A stretch of DNA of 24,928 nucleotides, taken from assembly GCA_964644705.1 (NCBI GenBank), contig CAZXYF010000024.1, positions 1 to 24,928 on the forward strand. The letters are read 5' to 3'. Below the pieces are notes generated by a model. The model searched no databases, had not been told where the DNA came from, and was given only the letters and a program-made list of their open reading frames with translations. How positions within the stretch are numbered: position 1 is the first letter of the stretch; every line of letters begins with the position of its first letter. Positions 1 to 8,590 of this stretch are shown piece by piece. Made by a program: the position numbers and the translations under genes. This stretch comes from CAZXYF01 sp964644705. GTDB taxonomy: Bacteria > Planctomycetota > Brocadiia > SM23-32.

Positions 1-109
1 TTTCGGACATCTCATAGTGGTTTGAGAACGGGAAACGGCAAAAACGCGAGACGATCAAACGAGATGATGAGGCGAAACGGGCTGCGCGCGAACGACTTCA
101 TGACATATG

Positions 110-501
110 TCAAGATATGTGATCGTTGGCCTCCAGGAGGCGAAACGCTCCGGCGCTGGAGCTGGCCCCCACAGATGTATTTGTGACACGACGTGCATGG
201 CCATAGATATTCAGCGTCCTGGCGTCCACATGCGTCCAATCCTGCAGATTGGTATGGTCCATCACGCCGATATCCACGCTTCGGCCGATGGTCGATGTCG
301 GCTTTCCGCTGAGCTCAAGGATGACCTGTGTTGACATCGTTTTGTCCGGCTCCAGTAGGAGAGCCAGATCGACGTCGCTGTCCGGTCGCAATGTGTTTGT
401 ACAGCCGAACCGTGGAGGAATGCCGCCTGGATGCGAGCGTCCTGCTGGAGCACATGATCCAGTTTCCGGAGACGGGGGAATAAGTCAGCGTGGCTTTTCA
501 C
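110..501 (-). pseudogene. MNT-type nucleotidyltransferase remnant, frameshifted
   Basis: This is a minimal nucleotidyltransferase (MNT/DNA-polymerase-beta-like, the fold of MntA-type antitoxins) broken by a frameshift. Reading from a GTG at 501, one frame gives the first half of the active-site motif (AAFLHGSAV). The second half (RPDSDVDLALLLEP, with the metal-binding Asp-x-Asp) is only found in another frame, from about 391 on. Family members have about six residues between GS and RPDSD. The DNA here is one base short of that, which fits a single-base deletion near 390-396. The second frame continues with family-like sequence (ELSGKPTSTIGRSVDIGVMD) to a stop near 110. It lies 24 bases after the purSL stop on the same strand. 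A HEPN partner, common next to MNT genes, is not visible in the remaining 109 bases. A sequencing error is the alternative to true decay. Confidence 0.6.
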
Positions 502-525
502 GTGGGATCGGGCCCGGAATGTTGT

Positions 526-3501
526 TCAGTCGTGGCCGGGGAAGAGGGGCGTTTGCCAGGCGGATTTCAGGCTGGTGATATCCTCATCGATAGTGGGGCT
601 CCCGCCGCGTCCGGTGATCACCAGGTCGTGATTCTGGGTGACCTCTCCAATGCGGGCGACGGGGAGCTGATCGAATTGACTCTCGAAAGCCGGGCAGTTA
701 TCCGGTTCCACTTCAACGAGGAAACGGCTGTTGGATTCACTGAACAGCAGCACATCGTCGCGACGCAGCTCTTTGTTCCCGTCGAACGGTACGGCGGAGA
801 GGTCGATCTGAAGGCCATTGTTTCCTGCAAAGGCCATCTCAGCGGCTGCCACACTCAGTCCGCCTTCCGAAAGGTCGTGGCAGGATCGGATCAGGTCCTT
901 CTGATTTGCATGAACTATTCCTTGCATGAGCTGTCGTGCGGTATCCGTACGCACCCGGGGCACGTTTTGTCCAATCAGATCATGCAGGTCATAGTAGTGT
1001 GAGCCTCCCAGCTCGGGGAATGTTTGTCCGACTATATAAATCTGGTTGCCGGTATCCTTCAAATCCATACTCATTCCCTGTCGGACATCGGGGATCACGG
1101 AAATGGCGCTGATCAGGAGGGTCGGGGGAATGGCAATCGTGCCATCTTCGGTGCTGAATTCGTTGTTCAGGCTGTCTTTTCCGCTGATGAATGGAACACC
1201 GAAATCAGTGGCCATGTCGTAGCAGGCCAGGGCGGCACGCACCAGAGTTCCGAGCTGCTCGGGTTTGCGGGTGTTGCCCCAGGAGAAGTTGTCCAGAATG
1301 GCGGTTTCTTCCAGCGTGCCCCCCACGGCAATGATGTTGCGCAGGGCCTCGTCAATGGCGCTGGCGGCGCTGTGGTAGGTGTCGATATCGCCGTATTTCG
1401 GATTCATTCCACAGGCCAGGGCAAATCCGCGTTTGGATCCGAGTACCGGGGCGATGATGGTTCCGTCGCCGGGCCCGTCATTTTCTGCGCCGACCAGGGG
1501 TTTGAGTACGGTCTGTCCCTGAACCTCGTGGTCATACTGCCGCACGATCCATTCTTTTGAGCGCACGTTGGGCGCCGCGAGAATCCTCTTCAGATCGGCG
1601 CCATAGTCTTCCTTGTCCGGCAGCGGGTGATCGCCGGAGTCATCCGACATCAGGGGATCCGGATGGTTGGTGGGTTTCCAGCAGGCCTTTTCGGTGAAAC
1701 GGGGGAGTCCTTCGTGGACGAACTCCATCTCCATCTCGGCAACTTTATTGCCATTATAGCTGATGTGGAGCTTCCGGTCGTCGGTGAACCGTCCGATGAC
1801 GGTGGCCTCTACGTTCTCGGACTCGAAGATGTGCATGATTCGGTCGAGATTCTCCGGCGGCACGCTGAGCACCATGCGTTCCTGGGCCTCGGAGATCCAT
1901 ATTTCGGTGTAGGACAATCCCTCATATTTCAGGGGAACGTCCCCAATTTCGGCCTTCACGCCCGTGTTTTCGCCCATTTCGCCCACGGCGCTACTGAGGC
2001 CGCCCGCTCCGCAGTCGGTGATGCAATCATACAGGTCCTCCTCCCGGGCCTGCATGAGGGTATCAACGACTTTCTTCTCCGTTATGGGGTTGCCGATCTG
2101 GACCGCCCCGCTGGATATTTCTTCGCTTTCACTCGTCAGTTCGACGGAGGAAAAGGTGGCTCCGTGGATGCCGTCGCGACCGGTGCGCCCGCCGACGGTC
2201 AGCACATAATCTCCCGGCTGTGGGGCCTTCTGGATCCTGTCTTTGGGGATGAGGCCAGCGTTACCACAGTAGACGAGGGGATTCCCCGTGTATCTGTCGT
2301 CGAAATAAACCGCGCCGTTAGCCGTGGGAATCCCCATCCTGTTGCCGTAATCCCGCACTCCGCTCACCACGCCCTTGAGCACGCGTCGCGGATGCAGCGC
2401 TCCCTCCGGCACCTCATCTTCGGTCATGTCGGGAGGGCCGAAGCAGAACACGTCGGTATTCACAATCGGTTTGGCCCCCCGGCCGGTTCCGAGTGGATCC
2501 CGTATGACTCCGCCGATTCCGGTATTGGCCCCGCCATAGGGCTCGATGGCGCTGGGATGATTGTGGGTTTCCACCTTGAAGCAGAGGGCGTTGTCCTCAT
2601 CAAAATCAATGATGCCAGCGTTATCAACGAACACGCTCAGGCACCACTCTTTATCGAGCTCATGGGTGGATCGGGCGATTGTTTCCTTCAGAAGGTTGTC
2701 GATGACGAGTTTGCCGTCCTCGGTGCAATAATCCTCCCAGCCCTCGGGCACGGGGCCCTCGTAAGTGACATGTCCTTTCAGAGTTTTGTGCACACAGTGT
2801 TCGCTCCAGGTCTGCGCCAGTATTTCCAGCTCCAGATCAGTGGGATCACGTCCGAGGTCCTGAAAACGGGATTGGATCGTCTGCATTTCCTCCAGTGTAA
2901 GTGAGAGCATCCCCTCCTCACTTATGCGCATCAGTTCATCATCGTCAGCATCGCGTATATCGACGGTTTTGAGTTCGAATTCATATTCGAGTGACCGCAG
3001 CGGGTAATCCACATCTGTTTCATCAATGTGGATTTCCTGGATGGTGGTGTTGGCGAGTGCTCCGGTGGCGAGGTGTCGGAGCTGATCCTGGCTGACATCG
3101 CCCCGGATGAGGTATTTGCGGGCGGTGCGAATTGATTCGATCCTGTCGTCCAGTCCGAGGTCGGCCGCCCCTTTCATTGCGCTCTGCTGTGCCGGATCCA
3201 TCACCCCCTGCTTCCGGCTAATTTCGAGGGTATGAATCCCGCTTTCTTTTGCCTGCACCGGCCATTCCTCCTCATCCCTACCGCAGATGCGATATCGCTG
3301 CACGACGGGATCGAGGAATAGTTTTTCTGTGATCTCGTGGATTTCATCGTCGTCCAGCTGACCGTCAACGATATACACGTCCACGGCACGAATGTCATCA
3401 ATCGAAGTGATGCCCAGATCCTGAGCCTCGCCCAGAGCACTCAGTCCCTCGGGGTCCTTGCAATCGCTTTTATGTATAACTTCGACGCGATACTGTTCCA
3501 T
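526..3501 (-). CDS. purL: Phosphoribosylformylglycinamidine synthase, PurS-PurL fusion without glutaminase
   Basis: It catalyses the ATP-dependent conversion of FGAR to FGAM in purine synthesis, using ammonia from a glutaminase. The 991-residue protein opens with two PurS-like repeats (about 3-72 and 100-160), matching the PurS-dimer-like N-terminal domain of the large enzyme. The catalytic core follows: WSEHC at 232-236, ETHNHP at 311-316 with GGANTGIGG, then GGRTGRDGIHGATFSS, TDCGAGGLSSAVGEMGE, SGKDSLNNEF and HDLSEGGLSVAAAEMAF. The E. coli-type enzyme is about 1300 residues with a C-terminal amidotransferase domain. Here the protein ends straight after the synthase domain, so a separate PurQ must exist elsewhere. 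The ATG at 3501 has a weak GGA-type ribosome site. A TATAAT hexamer lies at 3519-3524 without a recognisable -35. The gene follows tyrA by 68 bases and is probably in the same transcript. Confidence 0.95.
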   Translation of the reverse strand: MEQYRVEVIHKSDCKDPEGLSALGEAQDLGITSIDDIRAVDVYIVDGQLDDDEIHEITEKLFLDPVVQRYRICGRDEEEWPVQAKESGIHTLEISRKQGVMDPAQQSAMKGAADLGLDDRIESIRTARKYLIRGDVSQDQLRHLATGALANTTIQEIHIDETDVDYPLRSLEYEFELKTVDIRDADDDELMRISEEGMLSLTLEEMQTIQSRFQDLGRDPTDLELEILAQTWSEHCVHKTLKGHVTYEGPVPEGWEDYCTEDGKLVIDNLLKETIARSTHELDKEWCLSVFVDNAGIIDFDEDNALCFKVETHNHPSAIEPYGGANTGIGGVIRDPLGTGRGAKPIVNTDVFCFGPPDMTEDEVPEGALHPRRVLKGVVSGVRDYGNRMGIPTANGAVYFDDRYTGNPLVYCGNAGLIPKDRIQKAPQPGDYVLTVGGRTGRDGIHGATFSSVELTSESEEISSGAVQIGNPITEKKVVDTLMQAREEDLYDCITDCGAGGLSSAVGEMGENTGVKAEIGDVPLKYEGLSYTEIWISEAQERMVLSVPPENLDRIMHIFESENVEATVIGRFTDDRKLHISYNGNKVAEMEMEFVHEGLPRFTEKACWKPTNHPDPLMSDDSGDHPLPDKEDYGADLKRILAAPNVRSKEWIVRQYDHEVQGQTVLKPLVGAENDGPGDGTIIAPVLGSKRGFALACGMNPKYGDIDTYHSAASAIDEALRNIIAVGGTLEETAILDNFSWGNTRKPEQLGTLVRAALACYDMATDFGVPFISGKDSLNNEFSTEDGTIAIPPTLLISAISVIPDVRQGMSMDLKDTGNQIYIVGQTFPELGGSHYYDLHDLIGQNVPRVRTDTARQLMQGIVHANQKDLIRSCHDLSEGGLSVAAAEMAFAGNNGLQIDLSAVPFDGNKELRRDDVLLFSESNSRFLVEVEPDNCPAFESQFDQLPVARIGEVTQNHDLVITGRGGSPTIDEDITSLKSAWQTPLFPGHD

Positions 3502-3569
3502 TGGTGTGTCCTGTTCCGATTATAGTGATTTGAATGGTAACCCGGCGGTGTGGGGCCTGCAGGTGAATA

Positions 3570-4436
3570 TCAGTCCGCCAGCTTCTCGAGGATTAAATCC
3601 CTTTTGTTTTTAGCATCCGCCAGAAACCGTTGAACTTTGTCGAACTGCCCGTTGTTGAGAGAATCGTTCAATTCCTGCAGCCGGTCAATCAGCGTCTCAA
3701 CGGCGCTGTTTATCTCGTCAGCATTACTTTCGCAGATATCCCTCCACAGGTGCGGGTCTCCGCTCGCGATGCGGGTTGTGTCGATGTATCCGCCACCGGC
3801 GTATTCTCCCTCTTCGGCGCTGACACATTGTGCAACGCTTGAGGCGGCCAGGTGGGGAAGATGGCTCACGGCGGCGACTGTGTGGTCGTGTTCCTCGGGG
3901 GTCATCTCGCGGATGGTGGTTCCAAGTGCCGTCCACAAATTTTGCATTTTCTTCAACTCACCCGGCGGCGTGTCGGGAAGGGGAGTGAATATGCAGACGC
4001 TGTCCTCAAAAAGATCCCCGCTGGCATGGGGGGCTCCCCGCCGTTCACTGCCGGCCATCGGGTGGGTGGGGATCAGGATGATGTCGGCTCGCCGGGTGAG
4101 CCCCTGTTGAATCGTGTCGATAACGGATCGTTTCGTGCTGGCGACCTCGGTGAGGACGGCTCCGGATGACATGGCAGCGGCGAGGGAGGGCATGAGCCCG
4201 GGGATGGCACGGATGGGAGTGGCGAGTACGACGAGATCTGCATCCTCAACGCCTCCCTCCAGGTCCAGCGTGGTCTCGTCCACCGCTCCGACTTCACGGG
4301 CTTCCTGCAGGCTGCATTCCCGGCGGCCGATGCCCACCACTTTCTCGGCCACGCCCCGGCGTCTCAAAGCAATGCCCATGGACCCGCCGATGAGGCCGGG
4401 CCCGACGATGGCGACGTTTGTGTAAAGTGTGTCCAC
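3570..4436 (-). CDS. tyrA: Prephenate/arogenate dehydrogenase
   Basis: NAD(P)-dependent dehydrogenase of tyrosine biosynthesis that oxidises prephenate or arogenate. The 288-residue protein has an N-terminal Rossmann fold with the dinucleotide motif VGPGLIGGS at about 10-18. It also has the conserved EVASTKR and HPMAGSERRG segments and the VSHLPHLAAS segment of the helical dimerisation domain. There is no chorismate mutase or ACT domain. The start is GTG at 4436, because the glycine-rich motif must be near the N-terminus and an AAGGA sits 9 bases upstream. It lies 68 bases after pheT and 68 bases before purSL on the same strand, so aromatic amino acid synthesis is linked to Phe-tRNA charging in this operon. 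Substrate preference (prephenate versus arogenate) cannot be decided from sequence. Confidence 0.93.
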   Translation of the reverse strand: MDTLYTNVAIVGPGLIGGSMGIALRRRGVAEKVVGIGRRECSLQEAREVGAVDETTLDLEGGVEDADLVVLATPIRAIPGLMPSLAAAMSSGAVLTEVASTKRSVIDTIQQGLTRRADIILIPTHPMAGSERRGAPHASGDLFEDSVCIFTPLPDTPPGELKKMQNLWTALGTTIREMTPEEHDHTVAAVSHLPHLAASSVAQCVSAEEGEYAGGGYIDTTRIASGDPHLWRDICESNADEINSAVETLIDRLQELNDSLNNGQFDKVQRFLADAKNKRDLILEKLAD

Positions 4437-4504
4437 GGCCGTGTTTCCTTGAAATTGAAACGGAACGCGCGGGCACCGGGGTTGTGTTGAACGATGTGGT
4501 CTGT

Positions 4505-6541
4505 TTACCCACGCAATTGAGCATCAAATTGATCCCGGAGTGCCTTCACAATGCTGTCGCGAGCGGCATCCGCCTCGTCGCGAGTAAGTGTCCGCTGGGG
4601 GGACCGGAATCTGACGGAAAACGCCACGCTCTTTTTGCCCGAGGCGATTGGTTCTCCGCGATACACATCGAAAAACTGCAGAGATTCCATTTCATCCGGT
4701 GCACTGTCATGAATGCATCGTCGCAGATCAGCCCACTGGACATTTTCCCCGACAATCACCGCGATGTCCCGGTCAACCGCCGGGAATTTGGGTACATCTT
4801 CAATTCGTGGCTGCAGGTGCGCCTTTTCAACCAGAAGATCAAAATCAAGTTCCATCAGTGCAGGGGCAGAATTGAGATCAAACTCATCGGCGATCTCGTC
4901 GCTGGCAACCCCCACGTATCCCACCAGTTCAGAGTCAGTTTTCAGCAGCAGGGAACGACCGGGTTTCAGAATGGATACATCCACCGGTTCCTCGCTGATC
5001 TTCATCCGGGCATTCACGGCGTCAAGGATATTTTTCAGGATGCCTTTCAACACGAAAAAGCCATCCTCGCGATCGGTCAGGAGGCTCAAACAACGCTTTT
5101 CGTCGGGTAGTGGGGTTTCCCCATCGTCCTCTCCCCGGGCCAGGTAGACTTTTCCCAGTTCAAACAGATCGACGGCGGGAACGTCGTGAGCCGCGTTGAA
5201 TCGTTTGGCGTCGAGCAGATTGGGGAGATTGCTTCGGCGGAGATGAGTCTTGTCGGCGCTCACCGGGTTGCGCAGCTCAATGGGGGCGGTGGAGGTCCAG
5301 GGTTGGGGGCGGTGGGCCTGTTCTTCGGTGACCAGGCTGTAGGTGATGACCTCGTTGAAACCCTGGCCCGTGAGAGTATTTCGGAGTGTTCTTTCATGTT
5401 TCTCGCGGTCGGGGAGTGAGCTCAGACGCACGGGGATGTGGGTGTCTTCGCTGATTTTGTCGTAACCGTGCACCCGGGCAACTTCCTCGATGAGGTCGAT
5501 CTCGCGGCTGAGGTCCGAGCGCCAGCTCGGAATGTCGACCGTCACGGTTTCGGAAGTGATTTCCAGGATGGACAGTTCAAGCCCTTCAAAGATATTGCGC
5601 ACTTCATCCAGCTCAATCTCCAGCCCCAGCAGATCCTCCATCCGATCCAGTCGCATGGACACCTGCGGGCTGCGCGTTTCATCGGAGCGGATATCCGCCA
5701 TGCCGGTGACCAGTCTCCCGCCGGCGATATCGAGGATAAGTCCCGCGGCCCGCCGCGATGCCCGATTGACATTTTCTGGATCAACTCCGCGCTCGAACCG
5801 GTAGGAGGATTCACTGGAAAGGCCGAGGGTGCGGGAAGTGCGGCGGACATTGGGCGGGTTGAAGCGGGCGCTTTCCAGAAGAAGATCAGTTGTCTCCCCG
5901 CCAATCTCCGATTCCAGACCGCCCATAATACCGCCCAGAGCTATGGGGGAGGAGGCATCGGCGATGACACACATGTCAGCGGTGAGTTCATGCTCCTGTC
6001 CGTCGATCGTGGTGATCGTTTCACCGTCTTTGGCCCGGCGCACGATCACGCGGTTGTCCTCAATATGCGCCAGGTCAAACGCATGGAGGGGCTGGCCACT
6101 TTCCAGGAGGACGAAGTTGGTGATGTCGACGATGTTGTTGACCGGTCGTATGCCACAGATCTCCAGGCGCTTTTGCAGCCATTGGGGAGACGGCCCCACG
6201 GTGACGTCCCGGATCAACCGTGCCGTGTAATGAGGGCATAGCTGGGGGCAATCAACGGTTACCGATGCGTGGTCGGTGAAGTCGGTGTTGGGATCGGTTG
6301 GTGTGTGGATATCCGGTTGGGAGATGCGTGTTGCGGTAAAGGCCGCCACCTCCCGGGCGATACCGATATGGGACAGACAATCGGGCCGGTTGCTGGTGAC
6401 CTCAACGTCCAGCATATGGTCATCACCGACGGGTTCGTAGGTTTCCACACACAGGCCGCTCTGGCTCAGGCGGCTGGCCAGTTCGTGAGCGGGCAGATCA
6501 ACCGGGCAGTATTCTTTTAACCAGTTGTAACTGATCTTCAT
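4505..6541 (-). CDS. pheT: Phenylalanyl-tRNA synthetase beta subunit, short form
   Basis: Beta subunit of the alpha2-beta2 PheRS; it carries the editing (B3/4) site and tRNA-binding parts. It has 678 residues against roughly 800 in E. coli or B. subtilis. The N-terminal B1 segment (MKISYNWLKEY) runs straight into VEVTSNRPDCLSHIGIAREVAA at 47-68, so the OB-fold/EMAP-like tRNA-binding domain normally placed between them is missing. The B3/4 region (ALGGIMGGLESE, ESSYRFERGVDPE), the B5 and core domains and the C-terminal FDX-ACB domain (KFPAVDRDIAVIV to the end) are present. The ATG at 6541 has a GGAG 10 bases upstream. A small CGCGC-AGA-GCGCG hairpin (6558-6570) sits just upstream of that site. 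It follows pheS with a 136-base gap. Confidence 0.95.
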   Translation of the reverse strand: MKISYNWLKEYCPVDLPAHELASRLSQSGLCVETYEPVGDDHMLDVEVTSNRPDCLSHIGIAREVAAFTATRISQPDIHTPTDPNTDFTDHASVTVDCPQLCPHYTARLIRDVTVGPSPQWLQKRLEICGIRPVNNIVDITNFVLLESGQPLHAFDLAHIEDNRVIVRRAKDGETITTIDGQEHELTADMCVIADASSPIALGGIMGGLESEIGGETTDLLLESARFNPPNVRRTSRTLGLSSESSYRFERGVDPENVNRASRRAAGLILDIAGGRLVTGMADIRSDETRSPQVSMRLDRMEDLLGLEIELDEVRNIFEGLELSILEITSETVTVDIPSWRSDLSREIDLIEEVARVHGYDKISEDTHIPVRLSSLPDREKHERTLRNTLTGQGFNEVITYSLVTEEQAHRPQPWTSTAPIELRNPVSADKTHLRRSNLPNLLDAKRFNAAHDVPAVDLFELGKVYLARGEDDGETPLPDEKRCLSLLTDREDGFFVLKGILKNILDAVNARMKISEEPVDVSILKPGRSLLLKTDSELVGYVGVASDEIADEFDLNSAPALMELDFDLLVEKAHLQPRIEDVPKFPAVDRDIAVIVGENVQWADLRRCIHDSAPDEMESLQFFDVYRGEPIASGKKSVAFSVRFRSPQRTLTRDEADAARDSIVKALRDQFDAQLRG

Positions 6542-6677
6542 CGGTGAGAAACTCCATCGCGCAGAGCGCGCGGCTTAGTTCAGGATTCAAGTTCAACGTG
6601 CCCCGGGCTGAATGTCCTGCAACATTGCAGAAACGCATGACAATCATGGTGTGCGGGCGGGATACTGCGGGACACGA

Positions 6678-7700
6678 TCAGAATTGGCGCAAGAAGCGCA
6701 CGTCACCCTGGTAAAACAGGCGTATGTCATCGATGTTGTAACGGAGCATGGCAAGCCGCTCAATGCCCATACCAAAGGCAAAACCGGTATATCGTTCGGA
6801 ATCATATCCCACTGCATCGAACACGTTGGGATCCACCATGCCGGCGCCCAGAATTTCCAACCACCCGCTGTAGGAACAGGTGCTGCATCCGTTGCCTCCG
6901 CACGATGGACAGGTGCAATCGACCTCTGCACTTGGTTCGGTGAAGGGGAAGTAAGATGGGCGGAACCGCACTTCAACGTCTTCGTGGAACAGTTCTCGGG
7001 CGAACATGTGGAGAACGGCTTTCAGGTCCCCAAAACTAACGCCCTCATCCACCATGAGTCCCTCCACCTGATGGAACATGGCGCTGTGGCGCGCGTCTTC
7101 CGTGTCGGGACGAAAGCATCGGCCGGGGGCGATTATCCGGATGGGTGGGTCCTGCTCTTCCATCGTTCGTATCTGCACTGTGCTCGTCTGGCTTCGCAGC
7201 AGCACGTCGTCGGAGACGTAAAATGTATCAAAATCATCGCGAGACGGGTGATCGGCGGGAATGTTAAGGGCTTCGAAGTTATACCAGTCGCGTTCGACTT
7301 CGGGGCCCTCGGCGACAGTGAACCCGAGGGACCGAAAAATGTCGGTGATTTCCTGGATGGTTTGGGACAGCGGGTGGGCGTGGCCCATCGGCGGGGACTC
7401 ACCGGGCAGGGTGGGGTCGAAAGCCGGGCCGGATTCTGTGTCCTGTTCCTGGACCTCTTCCAGAGTGTCCTCTATCAGCTGTTCAAGCGTGCTTTTCAGC
7501 TGATTGGCAGCGCGCCCCACCTCAGGCCGTCGGTCGGGGGGAAGGTCGGGGATGGATGAAAATAGGTCGCTGACGACGCCGTTCCGTCCGAGAAATTGCA
7601 CCCGGACGTTTTCCACATCCTCCGGTGAATGAGCGTCTTCCAGTTCTTGCTTTGCGTCACGGAGTATTTTATCGGTCTCTTCAGTCACCACATTCCCCAT
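6678..7700 (-). CDS. pheS: Phenylalanyl-tRNA synthetase alpha subunit
   Basis: Catalytic alpha subunit of class II PheRS, which attaches phenylalanine to tRNA-Phe together with PheT. At 340 residues it has normal length. The N-terminal coiled-coil arm (about 1-95, with the VQFLGRNG segment) precedes the catalytic domain. Family motifs include GHAHPLSQTIQEI, GFTVAEGPEVERDWYNF, HPSRDDFDTFY, HQVEGLMVD, RPSYFPFTEPSAEVD, GWLEILGAGMV and GFAFGMGIERLAM. A CPSCGGNGCSTCSYSG stretch gives four closely spaced cysteines within the catalytic domain. The start is uncertain: ATG at 7700 has no ribosome site, while GTG codons three and four residues further in lie just after a GGGG. The gene is 188 bases downstream of rplT and belongs to the infC-purSL block. 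Confidence 0.95.
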   Translation of the reverse strand: MGNVVTEETDKILRDAKQELEDAHSPEDVENVRVQFLGRNGVVSDLFSSIPDLPPDRRPEVGRAANQLKSTLEQLIEDTLEEVQEQDTESGPAFDPTLPGESPPMGHAHPLSQTIQEITDIFRSLGFTVAEGPEVERDWYNFEALNIPADHPSRDDFDTFYVSDDVLLRSQTSTVQIRTMEEQDPPIRIIAPGRCFRPDTEDARHSAMFHQVEGLMVDEGVSFGDLKAVLHMFARELFHEDVEVRFRPSYFPFTEPSAEVDCTCPSCGGNGCSTCSYSGWLEILGAGMVDPNVFDAVGYDSERYTGFAFGMGIERLAMLRYNIDDIRLFYQGDVRFLRQF

Positions 7701-7888
7701 GGAAATTGAGGTGTATCGGTCGGTGGGTTGGTGTCGGATGATGGACTGTGCTCACCGCTGGATGGTCGGGTGGACAGCCGATAACCGGACTGCTGATCGC
7801 TCGGCAACGCTGCCCGTCAGAGATGCAGATGCGGGCGGGTAATATCTTCCCTGATTCCTGGCTCACCCCACCCGCGGCTCTCCAACAT

Positions 7889-8245
7889 TCAGTTCTGTAC
7901 CTGATCACTGGCGAGTTCAAAAACCTTATCGAACGCCGGCACATCGTTGACGGCCAGATCGGCCAGCATCTTCCGGTTCAGCTCAATGTCGGCTTCCTTT
8001 TTTCCATGGATAAACCGGCTGTAGTTGAGGCCGCGCATGCGAGCGGCGGCATTGATGCGCGTGATCCACAAACGCCGGAAATCGCGCTTTTTCTGCCGCC
8101 GGTGCGCCCAGCTGAACCGTCGAGCCTTTCGCAGGGACTGTTTGGCGGTTTTGTACAGTTTGCTCCGTCCACCGTAAAAGCCTTTGGCGGCTTTCAATAC
8201 TTTTTTATGTTTCTTATTTCGTGTTGAACCTGTTTTTGTTCTCAT
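7889..8245 (-). CDS. rplT: 50S ribosomal protein L20 (bL20)
   Basis: Early-assembling 23S rRNA-binding protein of the large subunit; in several bacteria it also represses its own operon. The 118-residue basic protein shows the family core KVLKAAKGFYGGRSKLYKTA, RKARRFSWAHRRQKKRDFRRLWITRINAAAR and GLNYSRFIHGKK. The N-terminus (MRTKTGSTRNKKHKK) differs from the usual PRVKRG opening but keeps the length. I see no Shine-Dalgarno before the ATG at 8245, so translation may be coupled to rpmI, which ends 78 bases upstream. Coupling is inferred from E. coli, not shown here. Confidence 0.97.
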   Translation of the reverse strand: MRTKTGSTRNKKHKKVLKAAKGFYGGRSKLYKTAKQSLRKARRFSWAHRRQKKRDFRRLWITRINAAARMRGLNYSRFIHGKKEADIELNRKMLADLAVNDVPAFDKVFELASDQVQN

Positions 8246-8323
8246 AATGCAATAACTACCAATTAAAGACTGAACATTCTATTACCCGGCTAACGCAGCC
8301 ATGGGACGTGTGCAAACGTTTGA

Positions 8324-8518
8324 TCAGCCAATCTGATACTGTCTTTTGAGTTTCTTGACTTCCTCCGGCTCCAGCTGGTCCCACTTTCGCAGGCGACGTT
8401 TTCGTTTGGAACTTTTGTGGCCATTCAGATGGCCTTTGTTGGCCCTCTTATGCATAACCTTGCCGTTCTTGGTCACTTTGATGCGCTTTTTGATTCCCTG
8501 ATGTGTCTTGTTGCTCAT
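8324..8518 (-). CDS. rpmI: 50S ribosomal protein L35 (bL35)
   Basis: Small basic protein of the large ribosomal subunit, 64 residues, in the conserved infC-rpmI-rplT order. The sequence has the L35 pattern: a THQGIKKRIKVTKNGKV opening, the KRANKGHLNGHKSSKRKRRLRK basic centre and a short acidic-then-basic tail. The ATG at 8518 is preceded by AGAGGT with 6 bases of spacing, a good ribosome site. It follows infC by 72 bases. Confidence 0.97.
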   Translation of the reverse strand: MSNKTHQGIKKRIKVTKNGKVMHKRANKGHLNGHKSSKRKRRLRKWDQLEPEEVKKLKRQYQIG

Positions 8519-8590
8519 ATTATACCTCTGTGGCGGGATTTGCGGAAATGAATCGTGACTGTGCGTGATTGTGTTATGATCTTCTCGGGC

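Noticed and set aside
152..168. GCTCC-GGCGCT-GGAGC palindrome, similar to the end of the interspersed repeat
   Set aside because: Only about 11 bases match the repeat and no other landmark (hairpin core, GTGGTTCACTGAATAC) is nearby; probably chance.
1627..2904. 425-residue plus-strand open frame opposite purSL
   Set aside because: It lies wholly antisense to clear PurL motifs and shows no recognisable domain; a long shadow frame is expected in GC-rich coding DNA.
3519..3524. TATAAT upstream of purSL as a promoter
   Set aside because: Perfect -10 hexamer, but there is no -35 at 16-18 bases and co-transcription with tyrA is simpler; kept only as a note.
7701..7888. T-box or other leader before pheS
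   Set aside because: The transcribed strand has a GGGTGG-like string but no T-box AGGGTGGNACCGCG match, no Stem I pattern and no terminator.
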